Source: Clonostachys chloroleuca (lineage: Eukaryota > Ascomycota > Sordariomycetes > Hypocreales > Bionectriaceae). Taken from it: a DNA stretch of 64,000 nt. The notes below the pieces were generated by a model. The model saw only the letters and a program-made list of their open reading frames with translations, made no database searches and was not told where the DNA came from. The first letter of the stretch is position 1; the number at the start of each line of letters is the position of its first letter. The translations under genes and the position numbers were made by a program. The stretch spans positions 12,462,001 to 12,526,000 of the forward strand of contig JBANAY010000004.1 of assembly GCA_037952775.1 (NCBI GenBank), read 5' to 3'. Positions 46,979 to 58,505 of this stretch are shown piece by piece.

Positions 46979-48718
46979 GCCTTATGATCCGTCCCCATGC
47001 GGAGAGAAGTACGAGTCGAGAAAATATTCCAATAGCAGGTCTGGCGCACCGTTCCGATGGCTGAGCGGCGGCACGGGTTCGTTGGCTCGAGGGCTGGGTA
47101 TCAGATGCTGGTACCGCGCACAGATATCGACACGCAATCGGTCGGACGTGCTGCGCATTGGGGTGTGGCGACAAACAAAGAATCGCTTTCGAGGCTGGAT
47201 CGAGGGGGGCCGTGACTGCCGAATTGAGAACCTCCTCTGCAAGGGGGGAGGCGCGCAAATATGATGGTTGGTAGACGGAACACACTCGTGAAGAATACAA
47301 CAATCTAAAAAAAGGAGAAAATGACCGTGGGTGAACGTCAAGGAAACGGCGAAACGAGACAACGAATAGGCAACGAGTGAGTGATTATAGAAAGCTGCGG
47401 AGGGCACTGGGCACGAACAAATCCGATGTAGAAAGTTGACTCCCCGCCAGCAGAAAGAAAAAAGGATTGCTGGAATCAGATCAAACAAAGAGAATGGGCG
47501 CTTGTTTCAAACCAAAGATAGGCGCAAAGGTATCATCTTTCGCCAGGGAGGGAGTTGGCATAGAAAACAAACTTGGGTCTCTCTGTGCCCTCCCAAAGAA
47601 TGTGATGGTGGTTGTGGTGGCGTGTCTTCGGGGAAGGGCAGGCAGGATTGGATCAATGCTTCAGGGAGCACCACAGCATAATTTTCGAGATGCTGGGCTC
47701 TTGTGCCGCTGTAGACAGAGGCGACTGCTCCTTCCTACCCAAGGCCAGCCCCAATGGCTCAAAACCATTGGAGGCAATGGATGATGGGACCGGGTCTGCA
47801 GGGGGGCGGGGGACCTCGACAGGGGCAGAAATGGGGCTTCTGCACCTTGGCACCCAGGGGCTCTAAAGACTTGCTCAGGGGGTGGGCAGGCAAATGAGAG
47901 ACCGGCACAAACTATTCCCTAAGGGGGCGTGCCTACACTCGATGGCGCTGTCGTCCCGATATTATTGATACCCGCTCCTCGCCCCAGGCATGGCAAAGTC
48001 GGGCATACCACACGCGCGCAGACAGAACGCACAAATACACACACAATACGGAGTAGCAACGTTTCGTTCAGTAGCGCCTTGTATAATCCCGTGCTGGTGG
48101 CCAATTTCCACCTTGCCGCGAGAGTCCGCATCACATTCATCACATCGCGCCCAGAGGATGCCGTCGGAGCCTTGTCTGTCCATCCACTGTATAAAAGTGT
48201 ATGTACGTAGTACGTAGTTCACTACTACCCAGCAGTTGGGTTAAATATAGACGTCTAATAGGGGCGCGCTGCAATGTGACGGGTTCCCAGTCGTTCGTTA
48301 ATAATGCTCCTTCGGAATGGCACAAAGTCCGGCCAAAACGCAATTCCTCAGACACACCGTCAGGGAGGTCCCCGGTTCTCCCCCAAGATTGCATCATTTC
48401 CCTGCGTCTCACCCAGCAAACACCCGCCACCAGAACGGTTCGCTCGTTCGTAGCTTGTCAAACAGCCAGCACGAGGCATATAATATGATTCAATGATTTA
48501 ATTCGAGTTCTTTCACACGCAGGAATACTAGTAATTCCACGAATCTTCAATGCTAATACGTAGAGGGCTCGCGTCGTTTCCCCGTACACCTTCTCTTCTT
48601 GAAACATGGACAGCAAAATAATAAAGCAAGCGCCTGATGCAAAATGCCTGGTTTCTGGTTTCTGGTGCCTGGTGCGGGCTGTGATTGAAGCCTACGCAGC
48701 CGAGGCACTCCAGACGGG
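46979..48718. other. ADF-H gene promoter and Ptc1 3' flank
   Basis: The region is about 1.7 kb long. Only chance frames occur and no domain is visible. It should contain the ADF-H promoter and leader at its left end and the Ptc1 3' untranslated region at its right end. Confidence 0.5.
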
Positions 48719-50557
48719 TCAGGACTTTGACTTGTCGGCCTCCGCCTTCACTGTCTCTGTTTCCGATGCAATCTGCTCCGCCTTCGGTTTAGGTTCGGGG
48801 CTCTCAGTATCCGAAATAGCTTCCGGCTCCTCCTCCAACACGGTACCGTCCAATGTGGTAGGTATAAACTCGCCATCTTCGTTTGTTGTCGGATCGTAAC
48901 CACGCCCGCTATTGCTGGCAGAAACGCCAACGGCCGGTGAAGTCCCATCAGCAATCTTCTGCTTCGTATCTTCAACAATCTTGTCCGCTTCAGTAGCTCT
49001 AGTCGGAGCATTCTCTGTCTCGACTCCCAAATCCTTGCTCTGCTGGGTATGCACAAGCGCCTCCTTGTTGAGTCGCACAATCATACACGACAGATTGTCG
49101 GTACTGAAACGGCTCAAAGCATGATCAACCAGAAGCTGGGATGCAGTGACGGGATCGTCGATGTTTCGCACCAAGTCAACGGCTTCCTGGTCACTACAAA
49201 CATCCCAGAGCTAAGTAAATGAGAATTCAGATTAGCATGTAGTCAAGACAGGGTGAAGAATTGAGTCCAAAATAACTTACTCCGTCACAAGCTATGATGA
49301 TAAACTCGTCGCTGTCAGGTTGAATCACCGTCTCTGTCGTGTAGGGATGGCCCGTGACAAGATCCTTCATATAGGTGTCGCCCAGAGCTCGTGTGACTGC
49401 CAAGACTCCATTCACACGGTTATTCAAAATTAATCCTCCAGCATTCGCGATGCGTCGGCCCTCGTTCTCGTCACTGCCTTTGTGGTCGTACGACAAGCGG
49501 AGGGCTCGACCAGCGCGACATAGGATGATTCGCGCATCTCCCACGTTGGCTGTGTAGAGAACACGCTGACGGCTGGCCGTTCCCTTCAACTTGGCGTGGG
49601 CCGATTCAGACGATGTAGCTGTCAGGATTTCCGTTGCAGCTTGCTCTTGGTCCTTCTCGGAAGCAGATGGGTCATCGGCTTTGGCGGCTTTAGTAACAGC
49701 CGCAGCTGCCGGTGCTATGGACTGGGACCCAGTTGCGGACCTATCACTTGGGACCCGATCTTCCCAGCGCAGGACAGCAATGGCGGCTGTGCAGCCGCTG
49801 TTCTTAACTGGAAGCTTCTCCAGTTGGGCATCAGCCGATGTAAATGCCTGATCTAAGAGTTCAGGGATAGGCGCATTCGGGTGTTTTCTAATGATATCCT
49901 CGAGAATAATATGTAACTTCTTTCCGCACCAGTCTGCTGCAAAAGTACCAGCATGGCCATCGAAAATAGCGAAGTAGCCATTATCGGTCTCAACAGCGTC
50001 ATTCTGAGAAGTTTCTGCTTCGTCACCCTTCTCTTTGTCCTGCGCATCAGTGGCAGGGGCCGGGGTAGGTAGAAAGTTGTATAAAAAGGCGTGCGTGTCT
50101 TCCATCGTACGGCGACATTTCTTATTCCTGTCTTCCCAGACGCCGACACGAAAGGTAGATCTTGGGCCAGGGAGCGATTCCCCTGCAGAGTTATTATGCT
50201 GGCCCTGCGGGACAGCCAAAGCAGGGTCTTGTTTCCCCAGCTTCTGAATAGGACCTTGGGCCTCCGAACCAGAGTTGCTTCGGCCTTGGTTGAAGCTCAA
50301 GCTATTCTTAGCTGAGGCCAAGAGGCTGCTAGCCTTGCCTCCAACACCACTACTCCTGCGCTTCTTATCCGTGGAGGGCCCATTGTCACTCCTGCCAGGG
50401 GGCTTCCATTACCACTGCGCTTCTCGCCACTAGTAGTTTGGTTTGTCGCCTTGATTGGGTTCGCACCAGGGCTCGCCTCGCGAGAAGGGGACTTGTTCTC
50501 AGTCTTAGAGGAATCAGGTTCGCCTTTAGACCCAGAGTTGGAACCACCACCAAACAT
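48719..50557 (-). CDS. ptc1: Ptc1-type PP2C protein phosphatase with an apparent frameshift
   Basis: Two minus-strand exons (50557-49281, 49210-48719) encode about 589 residues if one base is added. The PP2C core has [77 protein letters not shown] and [19 protein letters not shown], with the metal-binding Asp residues intact. Ptc1-type phosphatases switch off the Hog1 and cell-wall MAPK pathways. A Ser-rich N-terminus of about 140 residues precedes the core. Its frame changes at a five-G run (50398-50402); six would give [15 protein letters not shown] and join the two halves. The ATG at 50557 (MFGGGSNSG) is the first in frame. The frame stays open for 61 codons further upstream without an ATG. 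The intron (70 nt) splits CDG|LWD. Confidence 0.87.
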
Positions 50558-52056
50558 TCTATTTAGCAGACTTCCTCCTTGGGAGGAGAGACTGCGTCGC
50601 TTATTGCCTGCCAGCTTTGTTGATAAGAGCGTCGATGCCGATGTTTGGCGTTTCACCGACGATAAATATTTTTTTCTATATAGACTCGATACCACGGGTC
50701 TCTCTTCGCTGGCTTTTCGCTGGCTCTTGCGCTTCTTGGGCTAGGTGGCGACAGGCTCTTGGAGACAGGAAATGGTGCGGAAGGGTCGGAAGGGGGATCT
50801 CTAGGTCGAATGTCCTAGCTCAAGATCATAAGTCTCGTGCTCTTTGGAGGTGCGTGTGCACAATCTCGCTTTCTAGAAATACCAGATCTATTAGCTTGAC
50901 GGAATCCGACACTGTGGGGTAGTGCTTCAGGCTGCGAAAGTAACGGCCTCTTCACAAGGCAAATGGTATCCGCCCAGCTGGGTGATAGGATGAAAACAAG
51001 GTTTATCTCAGAACGAAATGGAATTGGCGAATCTGGGAGGGACACTAGACAAAACGGTCGAGGCAAGTTGGGTGATGGGATGAGCACACGAGGGGTCGGG
51101 GTGACGCCGTGACGTAGGTTGGGACTTTGCACGAGCGAGGGACAGGTGGGCGAGACATGCCGTGCCCAGCTGTACGCAACAGGGATTTAGACGAGGTACA
51201 TACCTTAGTGAGAAGAATGTATCGCCGGGGGAAGGCTGATGTTGTTGTCTGAGCGCCGCAAGATATACTTGGGGGTGGGTAAGGTTGGAATCCTTGAGTT
51301 GGAGGTTGAACGCAGTGGCTCAGCACATTTCCAAGCCGGCAGTGGGAGTGGTTGGTGGAAGGAGGTAGCGGTGGTGGCCTCCTCGATTCTGCTTAGCGCA
51401 GCAGCAGAGGGAAATCAGCCTCTAAGCGCATGTTCAGCGGGGCAGCACACAGCAGAGCCAAGCAGCATTGATTCAGGCGTTGGGTTAGGTAATTAGCTGC
51501 GCACCCTGGAAGGGCAGCTACTACACTTATTTCATAGCTTACCAAGTTGGGGAAACAGCTTTCAGGCCTCCGGACAACCATGCACAGATCAGGTGGTGCC
51601 AAGTAGACCTGCCTACGGTAGTCGCTAGCCAGACCCCCGCAAGCGACTGACATACAACATGGCACACCAATGCTCTGTTCACGCAAGTCATGACCCTCAT
51701 TTTCTTATCAATAATACTAAATATAATACTGAGAAAGCAACAGATTACTGTACTGTGATATTTAGCTCGATTTTGTATTCATTACCCATTGCTTGTTTTG
51801 ACATTGTATTGAAATTCAACGCTGGAGGTTTTGAGTGTGCCATGTTTTATGTCAGTCGCTTGCTCCGTTCCGGGAACTCGGGCAGATTTATCACATCCTA
51901 GGTATCTTATCTTTCACTTCAATTATAGGGTTTCTCTTTCATTGCAAAGTGAATGCATTTCCGTTCGTGCCATTTTTTTTGAAACAAACAAATCTCGCTC
52001 TAATCCCAATCTACCAAACTAAAAAGACGATAAACAACTCTAACGGAAGCTACCTC
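50558..52056. other. Ptc1 promoter/leader and dehydrogenase 3' flank
   Basis: The first 183 bp next to Ptc1 are open in the Ptc1 frame but lack an ATG. The rest shows no gene. The last 400 bp are AT-rich and should hold the 3' end of the dehydrogenase gene. Confidence 0.5.
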
Positions 52057-53339
52057 TTACAGCTTGGACGACTCAAGACGTCGGCCAAGCTCATCAAACT
52101 CGATCTTCTTTCCGGTAATCAAGCTTTCCTGAAGAGCCTTTCCGATCTTGACAGCATCGACGGCGCTCTGGAGTCTGGTTGGGGGAGGGGTGTTGTTGAG
52201 GCAGGAGTCGGTAAACTCGTTGGCCTCAGTGATGAAAGCCTCTCGGAAGCGACCGTAGTAGTCAGGTGGGATCTCACGGCGAATACCGGTCGACTCGTAG
52301 ATGTTGACCAAGTTGAGCTGGGGCTGTGTGTTGACAGCAATCTTGCCCTCAGTGCCAAAGATCTCAGTAGTGTCCTCCTGGCCGGCAGCCATCATACGGG
52401 AGCAGAAGAGCTGGGCAATCTTGCCACCCTATATTACCTGTGTTAGCCATCCGGCTGTGTCACATCTCACAAATTCACCGCCCGGTAGTGTTGACTTACG
52501 TAAAACTCGATGATGGCAACAGCATTGTCCCTGTCATTGTGCTTCCGCAACTCAGGTGAAACAGCAGTGATACCCACAGCAGACACGCTCTTGACAACGC
52601 TGTCCTCGCCCATGAACCACAGGGCAAGGTCGATGTCGTGGATGGAGCAGTCAACAAAGATGCCTCCGCTAAACTCGGCGTAGGCGACGAAGAAGCCAGT
52701 GGGATCAAGCTTGTCGCAAGTCTGCGAACGGAACACCGAAGGGCGGCCGATGTCACCGTTGGCGACACGGCGATAAGCGTCACGGTAGGACGCATCGAAG
52801 CGTCGAGAAAATCCGCAGATGACCTTCTGGGCAGGGTTCTTCTTAAGAGACTTCTTATAGGCATCCACAACGGATTGGGACTTGACGCATTGATTAGTAC
52901 CCAACATCAACGAAATGCCAGTAACATCTATAGGCACTTACAATCTCAGCGTCGGTGCTCAGTGGCTTTTCACACAAGACATGAAGACCCTGGTCAATGG
53001 CCTTGATGGCTTGCTCAGCATGCACGGTAGTGGCACTGGAAACAACAACAGCCTGCAGGCTTGGCTCATTGGCCAACATCTCGTCATAGTCGAGGTAGGT
53101 TCTGATTGGGCCAAATTCAGCTTGGGCGGCATCAAGCTCGGCTTGCACTGGCGAAGTGACAGCAATCAGATTGGCCTTGGGGGTGAAGAAGGCAAAGTGG
53201 CGAGCATGTCGCATTCCTATCATTCAGTCAGTCATCCGAAACATAATAATTTCCATTCATTATTTATCCGAGATGCCAACTTACCCATGCGACCAAGGCC
53301 TGCAATGGCAACGTTGAGCTGTGAACCGCTTCCAGACAT
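52057..53339 (-). CDS. Gfo/Idh/MocA oxidoreductase, inositol 2-dehydrogenase-like
   Basis: Four minus-strand exons (53339-53285, 53216-52942, 52880-52500, 52428-52057) give 360 residues. The N-terminal Rossmann fold has VAIAGLGRMG (residues 10-19), and CEKPLST (100-106) contains the EKP motif with its catalytic lysine. The C-terminal domain carries GGIFVDCSIHDIDLALWFMG, where Asp and His complete the active site, and GTEGKIAVNT. The pattern matches myo-inositol 2-dehydrogenase-like enzymes, which use NAD(P) to oxidise cyclitols or sugars. The exact substrate is not fixed by sequence. The introns are 68, 61 and 71 nt; the second uses a CAAG acceptor with a clear TACTAAT branch site. No other catabolic genes are adjacent. 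Confidence 0.9.
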
Positions 53340-54215
53340 GTTGACGATATGTGTAGGAGATGAGGAATTGCTGGAGCTATTAGAATAGATGAAGAGGAAT
53401 TGATGCTGCAGGAGAAAAAAAATTGTTCTTCAGAGAGACGAGACACTCCCTCTATGTACTCGACGCTCTCTAATCTCCTGTCCACCGACTTCTTGTAAGT
53501 CGATGAAGCCTCAACCTCAAAATTTCCTAATTGATCAGGGACGCCGGGACTTTCCAAGTATAGAAATAATCGCCGAACACTTTTCGTGGGGGTTCCCCAC
53601 AGACTGGAGCATCACTGAGACTCCTGTATGGGGTATTGGACACTACACCGAGATCTTCTCTAGCCGCGGCGCAGAATACCCACTCCGCACCTAAACTTTC
53701 TTGAGACGGAGATTCCCCTGGGAGTAATCCGATGCGGGGTGGACGGGCGATGGGAGAAGAGGCGACAATGGTTCCCATAATACCAGTAACATATGACATA
53801 GTTCGCCGATAAAGCATTGGATACAAGCGGTGTGGTGTGGTGATCCGTGAGAAGCCTTGATATGAACGCCTAGTCTTTCAATTAAAAAAAGCTGACCGCT
53901 CGAACAAAGTCTACGCCTCCTGAACAAAGGAATACATTAAATCGTTCTCTCACATACCCCATAAACGCCTCCAAAGCCCTGGACCAGCCTCCCTCGTTGC
54001 GTCCATTGTGGGGCTTGATTCTAGACGAATCTTGACACACTGAGAGCTGCGAGCAACTTCAAGAAGGTAGGTAGCCCAAAATGGCTCGACACTACTAACG
54101 GAAAAAGATCCCGATACACTCCCCGTTCCTGCGGGTAACCCTCTACAATCAATCATGGTAAAAATGGCCGATTTCTGCATCAAACTGGGTCGCTAGGCTA
54201 CGGAGTCGCACTCGC
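53340..54215. other. Dehydrogenase promoter and Vps2 3' flank
   Basis: No coding gene is visible in these 880 bp. The left part should be the dehydrogenase promoter and the right part the Vps2 3' end. Confidence 0.5.
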
Positions 54216-55113
54216 TTATTTCCTGAGGCTGTCCAGCCTTGCCTGCAAATCGTCGTCCACTGGATCGCCACTGCCTCCACCACCTCCTCCACCAACGGCT
54301 TGAGCAATCTTGCTCTCTGTCTGTACAGGATTCCCGAGTGCTGTGGGCGTGTCGCCGAGCTAGAAGAAAAATCAAACAGGTCAGCTGGCGATGGGAATGT
54401 CGATGTTGGTTCCAAAAAGTCCTTACCGCTTGACTCAGATCAATTCCAATCTCCTCCAATACCTGCTCTACAACCTCATCACCCTCTTCCTCAACACCAA
54501 CATCCATGGCATCGTCAACCGCATCGTCCATCATTTCTTGTCTTTGCTCCATTATATCGTTCTCTCGTTCAAATTCCATTGCAATGCGCTGAAGTTGGGG
54601 AAGGTTCATGGATTTGTTCATGCTACCAAGCGCCATCGTAGCACCTTTCATAGCCTGCATCATTTGCTCGTTCGTTCGATATGTCTAATGATAGCATCAG
54701 GTCAGTCAAATGTCTCGCTCCTCGTCGCAAGTACGTCATGCTTCGTCTGAACCAAAAGAGGCATCATATCCATACCTGAAGCCGCAGAGAGATTTTCTGA
54801 AGTTGACTCCTCATGCCATAAAACTTCTCAATATACCGTCGCGTACGGACTAGATCCTTGGCCTGAATTTTGCATGCGCCCATCTGCCCGTTTTTGGCGC
54901 TCGTCTTGATCTGCTGGATGAGCGTCTTCTCCTGCTTCTCCAGCTTCACGCGAGTTTGGTCGAGTTCCCGGATCGCCTTGTCCAGCATACGCTGGTTCTT
55001 GCGTAGACGCTCCGCCGGCGTCATGCGCTTTCCAAAAGCCCATTCGAGGATCTGACCACCTTCATTATGAGCAGCGGATGGGTAAACATTTGGGGTGGTT
55101 CTCTTACGTTCAT
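54216..55113 (-). CDS. vps2: Vps2/Did4 (CHMP2) ESCRT-III subunit
   Basis: Four minus-strand exons (55113-55108, 55051-54776, 54684-54427, 54359-54216) give 227 residues. The first exon holds only the codons Met-Asn. The protein continues ILEWAFGKRMTPAERLRKNQ, the Vps2 N-terminal helix, followed by the basic core ACKIQAKDLVRTRRYIEKFY and GSMNKSMNLPQLQRIAMEFE. An acidic region follows, and the C-terminal MIM1-type helix DDDLQARLDSLRK recruits Vps4. Vps2 caps ESCRT-III filaments in multivesicular-body formation. A glycine run sits in the linker before the last helix. The introns are 56, 91 and 67 nt, all in phase 0. Confidence 0.94.
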
Positions 55114-55614
55114 GGTGGCCTTTTAATGTTGCTCCCGGCGTTGCCCGACTCGATTGTATTTGGAATGATTCGGTGCCGTCTCTCAATTGTAAAATATCGT
55201 GCGATGTCGAGACTGGACCAGGTTGAGGGATGCGAGAATGCTGATGCCTAGCTAAAGGAAGGACGTTGTCTGCGCAACCCAGCCCACTACGTAACCGTCA
55301 TGCCTCGTTCTGGGACTGGGACTGGGGCCTCTGAAGAACTGATAAGATAACGCTCGATTACCAGATGCCTGGATGCCCAACGATGGAGACAAACTGCCGA
55401 ACTTCTGCCGCAGAGCCTTGCTCACCAATGAAGCCACTCCCGCGCATTAAAAACTGGAGCTCGGGCTCATGCAAGAGACGTCAGTCAATTTGCCGCCACC
55501 TACTAAAAATCATGCGATCACCAAGAATTGGTCTACTTCACCTTGAGACTGACCCTCGAACAACTCAACTCAGAACTCGATTTTTACCATGGTTCTCAGA
55601 CAATACGATTTATA
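55114..55614. other. Divergent promoter between Vps2 and Fzo1
   Basis: Five hundred bases separate the two divergent starts. The plus-strand frame is open for 29 codons upstream of the chosen Fzo1 ATG, but this part is not family-like. No other feature is visible. Confidence 0.5.
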
Positions 55615-58311
55615 ATGAGCGAAGATTATTTCTCTAAGAAGGGCAAGCAGCCTGCACGCCGCGATGCCGGCCGGGGATCCCCTCAGGACGACACCGCCAA
55701 ATCACCCTCAGATCACAAATATATGACCGTCGGATCAGGAGCCGTGCCACAGCAGAGTACAAGGCTTATGAATATGATGGAGAAGGACTCTGGATACGGA
55801 GGAAGTGTTCCAGATGAGGATCATCCCGGCCTGACTGCCGTTGCAGGCACCCAACGCCCCCATCGACAGCAAACGGGAGCGATCCACCAGATGTGGTACA
55901 ACTCCCAGCGAAGCAAACTTAGTCGATCGATCAACCTAGTACTCGAACTTCTTGATAGCCTACGAGATATTAATGCGGCATGGCCAGCACATTATCCTTC
56001 GGTCCAACGAACCGTGGCAGCCGAAGCCGAAGACGTCGACTCATCGTTTAGGCCTGGACTCTCCAAAACCGACTCTTTTCTTCCAGATAATCGACGTGGT
56101 ATAAATCCAGCAAAGCTGAGACGATCTTTAACGTCGGTTGAGGATCATCTCGCTGAATCCAGCCGAGCAGCTGAAAATCGAACCGCAGCCGAACCACGAC
56201 TCGTTAGCCCTCAGATCGCTCAGGAATTCTCGATTTTGAAGCTGGATCTAAAGCTCGGGGCCCTGCACCAGGCGGAATTGGTACACTCTCTCGAGAAGAG
56301 TTCCATTGCATCACTGTTGGACGGCAAGATCAGTTCGAGCATGAAACACCTACTCGCCCTTCGGGAACGAATTGCCGACACATCAAGCAAAGTCTTGATC
56401 ACTGGTGATCTGAATGCCGGCAAGTCAACCTTTTGCAATGCCTTGTTGAGAAGGAAGGTTCTCCCCGAAGACCAACAGCCTTGCACGGCGATTTTCTGCG
56501 AAGTTCTTGATGCCAGGGAGAACGCTGGCATCGAGGAAGTCCATGCTGTGCACAAGGACGCAACATATGATCGAAACGATGAGTCAACATACGACGTGTT
56601 TTCTTTGAAGGAGTTGGAAAATATCGTGACCGACAACGAAACCTACACCCAGTGCAAAATTTATGTTAGAGATTCCCGAAGCATCGACGAGTCCCTTCTT
56701 AACAACGGCGTGGTGGATATTGCGCTTATTGATGCTCCCGGCCTAAACTCGGACACAACAAAGACAACTGCCATCTTCGCTCGCCAGGAGGAGATTGACG
56801 TTGTGGTATTTGTGCTCTCTGCTGCCAATCACTTTACGCAATCAGCCCAAGAGTTTATTTTGGCTGCCGCTGCTGAGAAGGCATACATATTCATTGTTGT
56901 CAATGGGTTCGACTTCATCCGGGATAAGGAACGATGCAAGAAGATTATTCTAAATCAAGTCGCTGGCCTCAGCCCACGGACCCATAAAGAATCTTCCGAA
57001 CTCGTTCACTTCGTCTCCAGTAACGCTATCCCAGCACCTGGAGGTCCTTCCGGTGGCGGTGGTGGAGATCCTGGCGACGACGATGACAAGGGCAAAGGAA
57101 AAGATGCCGATAAGGTACGAGACTTCGAGGCACTGGAGCAGTCTCTACGGAGATTCGTGCTTGAAAAGCGAGCTCGCTCCAAACTCGCCCCCGCACGCAC
57201 ATACCTTCTAAACATCCTGAATGACATGAACACCTTGTCAACTGTCAATCGTGATGTTGCCCAAGCAGAGCTAGAGAGAGTGACAGCCGAGCTCAAGGAG
57301 CTCGAGCCTGAGCTTGAATCCCGCAAGAAGGCCCGCTCCGAGGTCAGCGACCGAGTTGACCGAGGTATTGAGGAAACATGTCAAGATGTCTACGAGCACA
57401 GCCGAGCAGAGTTGACGGCAGCCATCAAATTTGCAGGCAATGCGGAGTATGACGTTGTGTATCCTGGATTCCTGGGCGCTTTCCAATACGCCGAAGAACT
57501 CAAGGACGCCATGCTGTCTCACATCGCCGAGTCGGTCACTCAGGTGGAGGAGTATGCTCGTAAAGAGACTGTCAGGGGTGTGAACACGATGAAACAGCTG
57601 GGCATTCTCCACGTTGGCGATGAGTTCAAGAACCTCACATTCCGTTCAGACGTCATGTTTCGACGTAAGAAGGATGCTCTCGCTCGTGATGTTCATATTC
57701 CCACGGAGCTATTGGACTTTGTTGATTGGTCCACTTTGATGCACCAACAGGAGAAGTATGCTGGAACAGGCATGGCATTGACGGTTGCCGGTGCTGTAGT
57801 GCCACGTATGATCGGAATGGGCACATGGGTGGACCAGGCCCTCGCGGCCACTCGCTTGGTTGGTAACGAGAATCTCCGCCATCTCATTATCCCCGGCATC
57901 ATCGTTGCTGGTAAGTTCTTGTCCATTCCTTATTAAATGATAGTCTAACCTAAGAATTCACTAGCTTTCGCAGCATCGGCATACATCGTACAGCAGATTC
58001 CTAACTCTCTGCCTCGGCGCCTTGCCGCCAAGATCTCCTCTCAACTGACGGAGTTGGATTATGTTCACGCCAACTCGTCTCGTATCACCACATCTGTTCG
58101 ACGTGTCCTCCGGGTACCAGCGGACAACCTCCGTGTCGGTCTCGAGCAGACTGTGAAAGATCTAGACACACGCCGGGAAGACACAATCAAGGTCAAGGGC
58201 GAAAGCGAGCGGGCATCCGAGTTCTTCCGATCACTGGTCAAGCGCAGTAGTGATGAAAGACATGTGCTTGAGGCAATGGACTTGGATGCACCACCACCTG
58301 GTGTGGACTAA
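55615..58311 (+). CDS. fzo1: Mitofusin Fzo1, dynamin-like GTPase of the mitochondrial outer membrane
   Basis: Two exons (55615-57910, 57965-58311) give 880 residues. The GTPase has the P-loop GDLNAGKST (264-272), a threonine G2 region (DQQPCTAIF) and the G3 motif DAPG near 373. The G4-like motif is VNGFD. Heptad-repeat regions flank the GTPase, and an acidic Gly-rich insert follows it. Two hydrophobic segments near the C-terminus (TGMALTVAGAVVP and LIIPGIIVAAFAASAYIVQ) form the membrane hairpin of fungal Fzo1, with a short C-terminal coiled coil facing the cytosol. Fzo1 tethers and fuses mitochondrial outer membranes. The only intron (54 nt) lies inside the second membrane segment. I chose MSEDYFSKKGKQPARRD as the start; an upstream start would add 29 residues. 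Confidence 0.95.
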
Positions 58312-58505
58312 ATCATACACGTTGGAAATAATGCAAAGAACAAAAGAACGGTTGACAGATTTATGAATTATTGAACTTGGATGAGAGCCATGCCTTCTCC
58401 TCTCGACAAGTGTGCATAGCAGGCAGGTTTACGTAGTTTTATAGTAATAGTATTACACAACTCATTCTTCCTCAAGATTGTATCAAGATGCCAGAAGGCT
58501 TCGCT

